Below, one piece after another: positions 36,701 to 46,990 of a stretch of DNA of 64,000 nucleotides. Under the pieces are notes generated by a model, which saw nothing but the letters and a program-made list of their open reading frames with translations, was not told where the DNA came from and did no database searches. Where the stretch lies: the NCBI GenBank assembly GCA_902806565.1, contig CADCXA010000024.1:620001-684000 (forward strand), in the 5' to 3' direction. The position numbers and the translations under genes were made by a program. Position 1 is the first letter of the stretch. Every line of letters begins with the position of its first letter. Source of the stretch: Hypoxylon rubiginosum. Its lineage: Eukaryota; Ascomycota; Sordariomycetes; Xylariales; Hypoxylaceae.

Positions 36701-39700
36701 CAGAGATGAGGATATTCGTGACTACACGAGACGACCACATTGAGCCGTCGCGGATACGTCGAAGAAAAGAAAATATCGTCTTTCATTTTTGTCTTTTGGA
36801 AATTCCGAGCTGTGACCCGCGGTCGGGATCGTGTTGAATTGCGCGTCTAGAACTACATGTAACGGTTTAGAAGATCCAATGGTCGCTCGGGAAGATTCCG
36901 AAGCACGGGAAAGGTGGATGAGAAGAGCCGTCATTAATTCTTTTCTTCTTCTATGACGAGCCGAAGCAAGCAATATTTTTTACTTTACCCCTCTGTTCAT
37001 TCATGCAAGGAGGAGGAAAAGTAAAATAAAAATAAAAATAAAAATACGTACGTACGTAGTTAAAAAAGAAGCTTATTTCTTTTCCACCTTTTCCACCTTT
37101 TCCCGCTTGACGCCTGACGCCTGACACTTAACAGCTTGCTGACATCAACGTTGTTGGTCTTCAAACTAATACTACCTCTAAATCTCCGTGACTTGTCATA
37201 TCTTTTGTTCTGGTTCATCACGATGATGCAGTTCTAATCTATATCTAATCTACCAGAAAGCTACCCTGTGCTCGCCTATCAACTCCCAGGAAAAAGCTAT
37301 CTAATATCCAACATCCAACATACAAGACAATAAAAACCGCTTCCATTGCCTTGGTATGAGAGGCGACCCATCGGATTCTCCATCATGTTTCGCGATGCGG
37401 GGTGAGATTCTAGATTCTCATGTAACAGCGGAGACAACAGAATGTAATGTGTGCTGATGCGTGTGGCGAGCAAACCTATCGCGTGTGTGATGTTCTCTTG
37501 CTTCACCTTACTGTACCTATCGCAAATTAGAACGAACACCTTCAAGCAAGTCGCCGTCCATCACATTAGCATAATAAGCCTGCGCCTGGAATCAGCCAAC
37601 CTTGTGTCGCAATTCCTGTGATGACACCGAAAAGGCACCAAAGGAAGCTCGAGCTCTTAGAGCGCGCGTTCCCATAAACAGAAGAGCCTTCTCGTGATTC
37701 GACAGCTACGGTAGCATAAGCGTCCCTAGGCTGTTCTCTCTGGGTGAAATGGTTGCATTCTGATAGCGACCCTTTTGATTTACCTAAAGTGCTTGCATAT
37801 CAGGAACGCGCGCGTTTTGGAGGATTCGCCCACTCACACGACGTTCGGCGCCGATTCCTGTGTTTCCAATTCTATCCAATGTAACCGACTTTAACAGATA
37901 AATTGTGAAAATCTACTTCATCACAAGCTAATCTGTGCTCAATCTACCAATGCGAGGCCGGCTTAGGCAAAACACAAACATCATTGGTCTTCATCTACTG
38001 CAACTATTTCGCACACCAGCACTTGGGCTTTTTGGCACTTACATCCGATACGATACCGTTGCATCGTACATACGATGGCAGGTTGCCTCACCTGCATGCT
38101 TAGCAGGCTCATCTAGATGAAGAAAGGAAAGGAAGAAAAAACCCTTCATCCCTAGCTTCACATATCGCACACAGCCTGTTTGTGGGATTCGATCATCGGC
38201 AGTCTTGGGCATGTTTTCCAGCCCGAGTATGGTATAGGAAGGGCTTGGGGGGTTTGTTGCCTTCCAACAGAACACATGATCACATTCTACAGGTCTCGGT
38301 CTTCCTCCAACTCTCCAACTCGGACGCTATCAGCTGCGGTATCTAGCGTACCAAACATGAAGGTAGCTGATAGAGCGTCTGATATGTTGGCTCGCAAACT
38401 CCCCACAGCCCAATAGAAAGTCGAGAAGGCCGCCCAAGGCTCAGGATAAGCGCAAGAGCGCAGAGTCTTTCTCGTGAAAGCGCTGAATGACGAATGTGAT
38501 CCACAGCGCAACGCCTGGCCTCCCGTACCTGCATTCCATCACGCCGTTACTACTGGACGAAGTGATGGACCGGCACGAGAGGACTCCGCGTCGCGCGAAG
38601 GCTGGACGGCGTTCAGCGACTGGCTGTGCAATGTTGCAGCCGAACACACAACCACCAAAGCGGCGGGCGCTTTAGCAAGAAAAGACTAGACGAGTTATGC
38701 AAATCGTGTGGCTCGCTTCCCGCTGGGTGGTCTAGCGGCCAAATCCACCTATCACCACCTATCACAAATACGGGCTTATGTATTGTACTGTACATACATA
38801 CGACGTAGATATGCATGTCCCAACCGTCCAAGGAAATCCTGAATACTTGTGCAGAGTACCATCCACGACAATCAATTCCCCTTGAGAAGGCCGCCGAGGT
38901 GCTACTGAGAGCTTGGAGGGAACATGGTCTCATACGCCTGCTCGTGAAATGTACACTTATGCACGAGGTACGATGTACATATGTACAAATCGTTTGGACG
39001 TCTGCTTCTTGGCACGCACATGGAAAAAAGCCTGGATGGATGGGATGGATTATGACGAGCATGCTCATATAATACAGCGAACAAACTCCTACAGAAAACA
39101 CCTACATGTACAGCAGGTAGGTAGCCGTATGTACCTCTCCAATATTGTACGATACTATGTAGATACTACCTGTCAGCTATCTATCCAAAATGTCATATAA
39201 TATTCAAAAAAAAAAAAAAAGAGAAGAACGAGAACCCTGCCTTAGCTGGCGAATGCAGCGCTGGTACAGTACCTAAGTGACTGCTCCAAATATACTACTT
39301 GGTTCGGGTCTGCAAGAGAGCCCGTATCGTTCTCTGAACGACGTAGTCCATATGCAAGGTGTCGTATGCTTGCGCGTGCGTACAAACGTACGGACTTTAA
39401 GAGATATGCACTATGCAGCAGGTACACCACCAGTCGGACAAGGTTTCTGCTCGACAGAAGAGAAAAAAAAAAAAAGAATAAGAGAGGGAGAGGGATGAGG
39501 GAGACAGCCGAAGTACACATGGATACATGGTACTTGGCCCTGTTCTCTTCTTCCTCCACTGCTATCCAGATTTAGAATCGCTCGGTGGCTGCGCCCACAT
39601 AGTACCAGTCGACACAACCCACTCATCTCATGTTTCCATTTTGCCCCAGACATGCAGTAGACAAGGTTGGCCAGTGGCCCAGTGGCCAGTCGACCCAGGC

Positions 39701-40477
39701 CGACCAGGACCGTCTTTAGGCCCCTTGTCAGCTTTCCCCAAGTGAGACATACATGGGTGAGTGGGCTCTCTATGGGTCCCATTCCACCCGCAGGCCCTCC
39801 AGTGCCTATCATGGGCCCTTTATCTGGGTGTCGTTGATCTGGCTGGCCTTGGACTATTTTACATTATCCTCTCAAGGTTCCCTTCAACCACGCTCATTAC
39901 TCTCTGACCTAGTCTGTGATCGACATATCAGTCGTCTTAGAGCTGTCTTCTCTTTCTTCTTCATAACCCTATCGGTTCTCTTGTTTCTTCTGTGACTCGA
40001 ATTTTTTTTTTGGATTTGTTCGAAACTTGCTCGAACATCCTGCCCTTCTTTAAGTATATACATACAAAGTAGCAACCTCAACTACTCCCACGACGGTTAC
40101 TTGACGATAATACTCGGGGAGTCTAGAGTCAAGAACAGGTCCATGTATAACACCATATTCCGAGTCACCAACAACTAGATAGTCCTTTGATCCTATATCA
40201 AGGCTACCGTTCATTCCTTCAGACAATATCCGGGAACCGAAACCACCATCATTAGGCCAACCGCCCACGACCGAATTGTATAGTACACTTATCAGTATAC
40301 TTAATATATAAAACAAAAGAGGCTCGACAATCTACCGGTTAGGTAGCTTAACGACAGCTCAACGACGACACAACCTAAGTCGATATCAGGTCAGTTCTAG
40401 ACCAGGCTAGACCAAGCTGAGATAGCTACCGTCCATAAGACTGACGAAAGGTGTTTGGTTGAATTCAGTCAACGACA
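24759..40477. other. 15.7 kb gene-poor region
   Basis: I find no gene I can support on either strand. Frames are short (mostly under 110 codons), overlap in shadow pairs and lack family motifs. Composition is ordinary rather than A+T-saturated, except a C+G-richer part at about 27280-28050. Many ACCTAGGT-type palindromes and small tandem runs occur, for example AAAAT units at 37026-37045 with ACGT units after them, CATACTAATATG units near 33374, and A-runs at 39207 and 39466. The last several hundred bases before 40478 are pyrimidine-rich and probably the promoter and leader of the zinc-finger gene. Decayed genes, a long non-coding RNA or genes with very short exons cannot be excluded. Confidence 0.5.
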
Positions 40478-42455
40478 ATGGACCCAACTATGATGACCTC
40501 GCAGATGGGACCCACGCCATTCTTCTACTACACACCGGATCCCAACCCAGAGAACCGGCACCACGGCCACTTCAGCCAGAAGCAGCCGGGCTTCCAGCAA
40601 ATGCCACAGCAGATGTTCCCCGTCGTACCCACGCTGCCATCTACACCGATCTACTCGAGGCCGAACTCGTCTTGCTCGCAACAGCAAGTTCCGACCAAGG
40701 TATTCAATACCGTTCCCAGCAATGCGACTCCCATGGCATCGCCGCAGGCCACACAGCGTGCGGGCATTCTAGTTCAAAGTCAACCATCCAAGCTAATGCT
40801 GGAGACTGAGCTATGCGACCACGATGGTTTCTACTACCCGGCCACGCCACCGTTGTCGACATCAGGTAGCTCCATGGGCAGCCCGTGCAACACGAACGAT
40901 ATGCTGGCTACGCCATTGAACCCCATGTTCTCTGGCTTGGACGGATGCGAAATGGTCAAGCCCGAAGTAGAGACGATACCTGAGAGCCTAGAGAATTTGG
41001 ACTGGGCCAGCTGCGGTTCGCCTCCCCTCACACCTGGTAGGTTATTTCTATTTGGAATTAATAAACAATTGTTATCTTTGGATATCTCTGGTTATCTTTT
41101 CAATTTTTTTCTATACGCGTTTGATCAAAAAAACCTACCTAAGGTTGAAAAGATAAGGGACTGGAAATACCTAGTTATTGGCAGGTTTCGTAACGATTTG
41201 GCGGGGCATTTTTTCCCATTAAAAAATTCACCGCTTATGATTTAAAACGAGGTACCTAAGAATTGGAGTTTTGGCTAACTTTAATTTCTTTTTTCCCCTT
41301 GCAGTGTACCTGCAGTCACAGTCGCAGTCACAATCCAGCAACCTTTCCTCGCTCAACTCGAGTTTCTCAAGCGACCTTTTATCGGTTGATTCTTGCCCGT
41401 CACTATCGCCGTCGCCATCACCTTACGCACGTTCTGTCGCATCCGAGCAAGACATTGACTTTTGCGACCCACGAAACCTGACAGTTGGCGGTGTGCCAAA
41501 CTCCACTTTGGCACCTGAATTTTCAACCCCTGTCGCGCTTGAGGAATTCAGGGGCGACGCCCTCCAAAAACAAACCCTCGGCGCTTTTGATTTTCATCCT
41601 GAGATTCACCACGGGCTTCCCTTCGAGGACCTCTCCGATTTGGAATCAGAAGACGACTTTGTCAATCGATTTGTCAACATCAGTGAACCTGCTGGTCTCG
41701 ATATTAAAAGATCGCGTTCCGACACCTGTTCCACCACGCTGTCGCTAGGTCACGACTCATTTCTCACTGAAAGCGAATTCGACAGTGAAGACAACAGCTC
41801 TTACACAGTGACAAGCCTACCCAACCCATCCAACTCACCAGATCCCGACTCCCACAAGGACAAGAAACTCAGAAAATCGAAAAAGGATTCCAAGAAGTCA
41901 ATTCCAGTCATGAATACCGCAGCAGATTCCGAGTCTGGTCAAGGTGAAGACCAACAGCAACCCATCCAGAGCGACCAGGCCGATGTTTCCACTAACACTG
42001 GATCTTCCGAGTCGGGTGCAGGCTCTGCCGCGTTGCCGGCCCCACCCAATCGCCGAGGTCGCAAGCAATCGTTAACCGAGGACCCCAGCAAGACATTCGT
42101 GTGTGAGCTGTGCAACCGCCGCTTCCGGCGCCAGGAACACCTCAAGCGGCACTACCGGTCTCTTCACACCCAGGACAAGCCCTTCGAATGCCACGAATGT
42201 GGCAAGAAGTTCTCTCGCAGCGACAACCTTTCTCAACATGCACGCACTCACGGCAGTGGAGCTATCGTCATGAATCTCATCGACGGCAGCGAGGAGGGCC
42301 TCGAACTGATGCAACCCGGCGAGACTGATTACGCTAACTTCGGAAAGGTCTTGTTCCACATCGCCTCAGAAGTGCCTGGCAGCTCTAGCGATCTCTCATC
42401 AGACGAATCCTCCAGCGAGAGTCAGGACAAGAAGAAGCGCAAGCGATCCGACTAG
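40478..42455 (+). CDS. msn2: Msn2/4-type C2H2 zinc-finger stress regulator (two exons)
   Basis: Exons 40478-41036 and 41305-42455, with a 268 bp intron (GTAGGT donor, TTGCAG acceptor), join in phase as LTP|VYLQSQ and give 569 aa. Two C2H2 fingers are close to the C-terminus: [24 protein letters not shown] (Cys453 to His474) and [23 protein letters not shown] (Cys482 to His502). This finger pair is that of the Msn2/Msn4, MsnA and Seb1 group, which binds the stress element AGGGG/CCCCT. Upstream are Gln/Pro-rich and Ser-rich activation-type regions, an acidic segment and a Lys-rich patch ([14 protein letters not shown]) that may serve nuclear import. The protein ends with KKKRKRSD. The start has a good context (CGACAATGG). 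Expected role: general stress response, often affecting development and virulence in filamentous fungi. Confidence 0.9.
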
Positions 42456-44065
42456 ATCGCTAAACCCCCCTCAGGAAGGATTGGGATCGGCTTTCGTCGA
42501 CACCAACCATTCGAGATGGGCTTTTTCCGGCATACGCCCTGCTAATGACATAATGACTTTCACAATCACACATTCGACCTAGCCCATCAGTTTTCGCGTG
42601 GATAGGGTCTCTAGGCCTAGGTAGAGAGGACAACTAAAAGTTGCGATTTGATTTTCCGGCATCGACTTGTCTTCTTGTACCAATATTGTGACACAAAAAC
42701 ACCTTTTTTTATTTTCCGATCATGACGACTTCAAAAAATTGCTCAAGGGAGCGGATTGGCAAACCCAGGGATACACATCGGCTTGGTGATGAGGCGTGAA
42801 ACGGGCGGACTCTTTGACACCAAACCATACAGAGGCGGACTCGCCATGGACAGCAATGCAATACACAACCTTTTTTTTCCGGCGGCTTATTTTTCTCTAC
42901 GCTCGTTGTAATCTTTACAGCAGGGGCGGGGCAGTGCAGCCGTTCTCGTTGCATGACACGTTCAGTGGGGGGGGGGGGGGGGGTGGATGAGAGGGAGAGG
43001 AGGGAAGAGTCGAGAAGTTTAGGGGAGACCTCACTGAACCCTCTTCGTGTGTCTAATTTCTCTTTTCACTCGGTTCATTTCCAAAAACTTCCTTCTACTG
43101 CGATTGCTCTCATGGCGGTGCCGGTCACAAGAAGATAGCCTCCAGTGTCTCTGTACAAGATAGGAAATTGATTCAAGCAATGGTTTTGCCGCTGCCAATA
43201 ACAATCAATCACGCAACTTCAAACTTGGTTTCCGTGATCTCCTCTATCATGAGATATGCTTTGACTATTAGACAATGCTGCTAGTAATTCATGCCATTAT
43301 CGTTTGTAGATGACCATTGACGGTGAGAAAATCGTCGTTTCAGGATGCCGTAATAGAATCTATTATCGTCTTATCTGATTAGAGACCCTCTAAATCTTAA
43401 CGGGACCCGTAGACCCTTGCGGCCAGCTCTTTCAACTCCAAACTGTCAAGGCCGGGTCTTTGACAAGGCTAACATCTTAGATTCCGAACTACCTGGACAG
43501 CGTGTGGGGAGAGATACTTGTCGATATTCCGTTCCAGTATCTAGGCCTAACTAAATGATCGCTCCTCTACTAAACTCCACCGACGACAGCCGGTTCCTGG
43601 ATGCTTATCCGTCAATCATCCGAAACCCCGCCAAGACGACACCGTCCGAAGAGCTATCTGCATAAGCTCGCTCGTCTTCTCGTGGAGCCCCTAACGGAGA
43701 GATCTATACTATAGTAGACAGCGCCTAACCACGTCTGCGATAAGCTAGCCGAGCGATGGCCTAGCTCTGGAGTGCTCGAGCACTAAATTCGAGTATCTCA
43801 CGCTCGCGAGGAGCAACACTCCGGGATCAGCTAAGATATAGCGAGAGAAAGTGAGGTAGTTGAGCCACGAAGTACGAGAAAAGAGTAACTAGTTAAGGGT
43901 CGGGGCCTGCCTTAGTTAATAGAAGAGTAAAAGGACTCTCTTTGACTAACCTAGGACGGTCGAACTATTTGGTTCTATTATCGTCGTTGCTATTATTGTC
44001 TGCCTACCTATATTCTCCAAAACTATCTTTATTTTTTTTTATTACGCTACTACCGGAAACATCCT
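42456..44065. other. Intergenic region between msn2 and dph6
   Basis: 1.6 kb with no supported gene. It holds a run of 17 G at 42967-42983 and a stretch of ordinary sequence after it. The last 60 bases before 44066 are T-rich, with ATTTTTTTTT just upstream of the dph6 start. Confidence 0.5.
42967..42983 (+). repeat. G17 homopolymer
   Basis: Seventeen consecutive G, in the 3' flank of the zinc-finger gene, followed by TGGATGAGAGGGAGAGGAGG. The purine-rich strand could form a G-quadruplex. Confidence 0.85.
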
Positions 44066-46852
44066 ATGGCCGCGGACGGCCCATTAAATGTCGTCGCACT
44101 GGTATCTGGGGGGAAGGATAGTTTCTACTCTATTCTCCACTGCTTGGCGAATGGACATCGCGTCCTAGCCTTGGCTAACCTCCACCCGCCGCCCAGCGCT
44201 GCCAAAGCTACGGCCTCGACTACCGCTAGTAGAGCTGAAGCCGATCATACGCGCGGCGGCCCTGGCGGTCAAGCCGTCACCAGCAGCGCTGGCACCACGC
44301 GGATCCCCCCCGGCATAGAAGCGGCCCCTCTACCTGAACAGCATGAATTCAACCCCTCTTCTGATACGAGAGGAGGAGCAAGCGATTATGGCGGCGGCGG
44401 CGAATCATCAGAGGAGCGAGACGAGGAGACGGACCTGAATAGCTTCATGTACCAGACCGTAGGCCACCAGGTCATCCCCCTGTACGCTCGGGCCACGGGC
44501 CTGCCTCTCTTCCGCCAGCCCATCCTCGGCACCGCGGTAGACCACGGCGTCAGCTATCGCGACCCCGACGATGATGATGATAGACACCACCACCACCAGG
44601 AAGAGGAGCACGAGGAGGAGGACGAGACGGAGTCCCTGGTCCCGCTCCTACGCGCCGTCCTCGACGCCCATCCAGAGGTCAACGCCCTGTGCACGGGCGC
44701 CATACTATCGACGTACCAGCGCACCCGCGTCGAGTCCGTCGCGCTGCGGCTGGGTCTAGTGCCGCTGGCGTACCTGTGGCAGTTCCCCGAGCTTCCTCTG
44801 TCTTCCATTGCCACCACCACCACCACCACCACCGCCTTCTCCTCCTCTATCTCCTCTTCCGCTACTACTACTACTACTACTACTACCCCTCGAGTAGGTA
44901 GCGTCGGCGACAAAAAGGACGACGCGCAGCTCCTCCGCGACATGGCGGCCGCGGGGCTCGAGGCGCGCGTCGTGAAGGTGGCCAGCGCGGGGCTGGGCGA
45001 GGAGTTCCTGTGGGAGAACGTGGCGAGCGAGGGCGGCGTGTCGCGCATCCGCCGCGCGCTCCGCCGCTTCGGCGGTGGTGGTGGTCGCGGCTCCGTGCTC
45101 GGCGAGGGCGGCGAGTTCGAGACGCTCGTCGTCGACGGGCCGCCGGCGCTGTTCAGGGGCCGCATCGTCGTGCGCGACGACGATAGGAGGGTTGTGAGGG
45201 AGGGTGGCGGGAGCGCTTGGTTGAGTATTCGCGAGGCTACGGTCGAGATGAAACGTGATGGGGATGTGGACGCGGCTGCTCGGACCGGAGGTAGTGATCT
45301 TGGCGTTCGGGTGCCTGGGTTGCTCGATTCGAAATTTGAGACTGTGTTCGAGTCGCTTAAGAGCAATGTGGATGAGTTGGGATATGAGCACACCGGTCTG
45401 CCGCAAACATCGACATCGCTGCCGTCATTCAAACCCATCAGTTCTGATAGCGCATGTCAGGATTGGTATTTTATCGGAAGTTCAGAATCAGCTGTCGACC
45501 GTCAGACTGAATCTATCGTGAGCCAAGTCAGCGAGCGGCTTCATAAACATTCCCTATCAGAGACTGCCATCACCAACTCCATCATCGTGCTGCGGCGTAT
45601 GGCAGATTTCCCAACCATCAACAAACTCTACGGTGCGTTGTTTAAGGAGCCAAATCCACCCGCCCGCGTCACCATATCGTGCGGCGAGCTGTTGCCTGCG
45701 GGTGGCGACATAACCATGCTCCTCAGTGTACAGTTCCGGATGAAGCAGGGAGACAGGCGTGGCCTGCACGTGCAGTCACGATCCTACTGGGCACCCGCCA
45801 ACATCGGGCCCTATAGCCAGGCCATCACGTATCCGCTGCTCTCTAATGAGGACCCAAGCGCAGACTCGGATTCCCCCCTCGCGGTATCTATAGCAGGACA
45901 GATCCCTCTCATACCCGCTTCCATGACACTTCCACTCCTGACGCCTGACAGTGGCGGCGCGGAACTACAGATCGTCCTCGCCCTGCAGCATCTATGGCGC
46001 GTCGGCGCCGAGATGCAGGTGCGCTGGTGGAGCAGCGCCGTGGCATATTTCGCGCGTCCGCTTGATTCGCCGTTCGGTGGTGCGCAGGCGAGACGCAGCG
46101 CCGGTCTCGCTGCGACTGCATGGAAAGCTGCGCACTCTCGTCCCCTAGCGAATACCAAAGAAGAAGTTGGTCCGGACTTGTGGGATCGAAAGTACAATCC
46201 CATGTACATGACGTATGGCGATGGCGACGACGCTACGGAGCCGACTCTCCCGGACTGGGAGGTGTTGAAGGACTTTGATGATGGTGGTGATGACGATAAT
46301 GAGGAGATGCAGGAAAGACCTGTACCGTATGTCTTCTCCGCTGAGGTCGAGGAACTGCCTCGGTCCGCCGGCGTCGAGTGGCATGCTCATCTTGGGTTTG
46401 CAAATGTGGGATCTGGTTCCGTCCGATTGTACTCAGAGCCGGGCGCCCCTGACGGGTTACCTGGGGATCCCGATCTACACCACGTCATAGTCGAACACAC
46501 CAACGGCGACGCTTTCGTCCAAACCGTCGTAGTTTATCGAAAGGCCGAAACGACTCCGAATAGATTTTCTTTCATCGAAGCTGTAGACGGCGCTACCCTA
46601 GCTTTACGAAAATCGCTGGCGAGATTGCTGATGGGCGCTGAGAACGATGCTTCTCCTCAGCACGAGGTAGACGACACTATTATAAAGGCGAAACTTAGCT
46701 ACGTAGACAAGGAGCACATAGATACCCCTACAGGCGGAGCGGGTATGGTAGAAAAGGGGGCAGTTATCGCTTGTGGGTCGCTGTGGGATTCTCAAATGCG
46801 TAGGCTGGATATGGTATCGATATTTGAAACGAGATGGGCTAGAGTTCGGTAG
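44066..46852 (+). CDS. dph6: Diphthine-ammonia ligase Dph6
   Basis: One exon, 928 aa. The N-terminal PP-loop ATP-binding motif is SGGKDS (14-19), within VVALVSGGKDSFYSILHC. The YQTVGHQVIPLYA and LCTGAILSTYQRTRVE segments, then AAGLEARVVKVASAGL, complete the amidase domain that makes diphthamide on elongation factor 2 from diphthine, ATP and ammonia. Two YjgF/RidA-like domains follow (about residues 470-560 and from about 580), as in yeast Dph6. Two low-complexity insertions make it longer than most: a Ser/Thr/Gly-rich one after ANLHPPP and a poly-Thr/poly-Ser one after PLSSIA, encoded by CAC/ACT repeats at about 44812-44886. Both keep the frame. The RidA part contains a further acidic insert (DDGGDDDNEEMQE). 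The protein probably acts in the cytosol. Confidence 0.92.
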   Translation: MAADGPLNVVALVSGGKDSFYSILHCLANGHRVLALANLHPPPSAAKATASTTASRAEADHTRGGPGGQAVTSSAGTTRIPPGIEAAPLPEQHEFNPSSDTRGGASDYGGGGESSEERDEETDLNSFMYQTVGHQVIPLYARATGLPLFRQPILGTAVDHGVSYRDPDDDDDRHHHHQEEEHEEEDETESLVPLLRAVLDAHPEVNALCTGAILSTYQRTRVESVALRLGLVPLAYLWQFPELPLSSIATTTTTTTAFSSSISSSATTTTTTTTPRVGSVGDKKDDAQLLRDMAAAGLEARVVKVASAGLGEEFLWENVASEGGVSRIRRALRRFGGGGGRGSVLGEGGEFETLVVDGPPALFRGRIVVRDDDRRVVREGGGSAWLSIREATVEMKRDGDVDAAARTGGSDLGVRVPGLLDSKFETVFESLKSNVDELGYEHTGLPQTSTSLPSFKPISSDSACQDWYFIGSSESAVDRQTESIVSQVSERLHKHSLSETAITNSIIVLRRMADFPTINKLYGALFKEPNPPARVTISCGELLPAGGDITMLLSVQFRMKQGDRRGLHVQSRSYWAPANIGPYSQAITYPLLSNEDPSADSDSPLAVSIAGQIPLIPASMTLPLLTPDSGGAELQIVLALQHLWRVGAEMQVRWWSSAVAYFARPLDSPFGGAQARRSAGLAATAWKAAHSRPLANTKEEVGPDLWDRKYNPMYMTYGDGDDATEPTLPDWEVLKDFDDGGDDDNEEMQERPVPYVFSAEVEELPRSAGVEWHAHLGFANVGSGSVRLYSEPGAPDGLPGDPDLHHVIVEHTNGDAFVQTVVVYRKAETTPNRFSFIEAVDGATLALRKSLARLLMGAENDASPQHEVDDTIIKAKLSYVDKEHIDTPTGGAGMVEKGAVIACGSLWDSQMRRLDMVSIFETRWARVR

Positions 46853-46856
46853 AAAA

Positions 46857-46880
46857 GGGGGGGGGGGGGGGGGGGGGGGG
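46857..46880 (+). repeat. G24 homopolymer
   Basis: Twenty-four consecutive G starting four bases after the stop codon of dph6, so it lies in the 3' UTR. Length is likely variable between strains and hard to sequence. Confidence 0.85.
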
Positions 46881-46990
46881 TAAAGGCGCCTTTTAAGATA
46901 CCTGGTGCAATAAAGTAAAATAGACACCAAAGTAAAAGCCTGTGGACTAAGCTAAGCTAAACCATACGTCGTGATAGCTTTTACGTTAAA

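Noticed and set aside
43735..43815. Possible tRNA-like sequence (GCCGAGCGATGGCC)
   Set aside because: T arm and acceptor stem do not pair.
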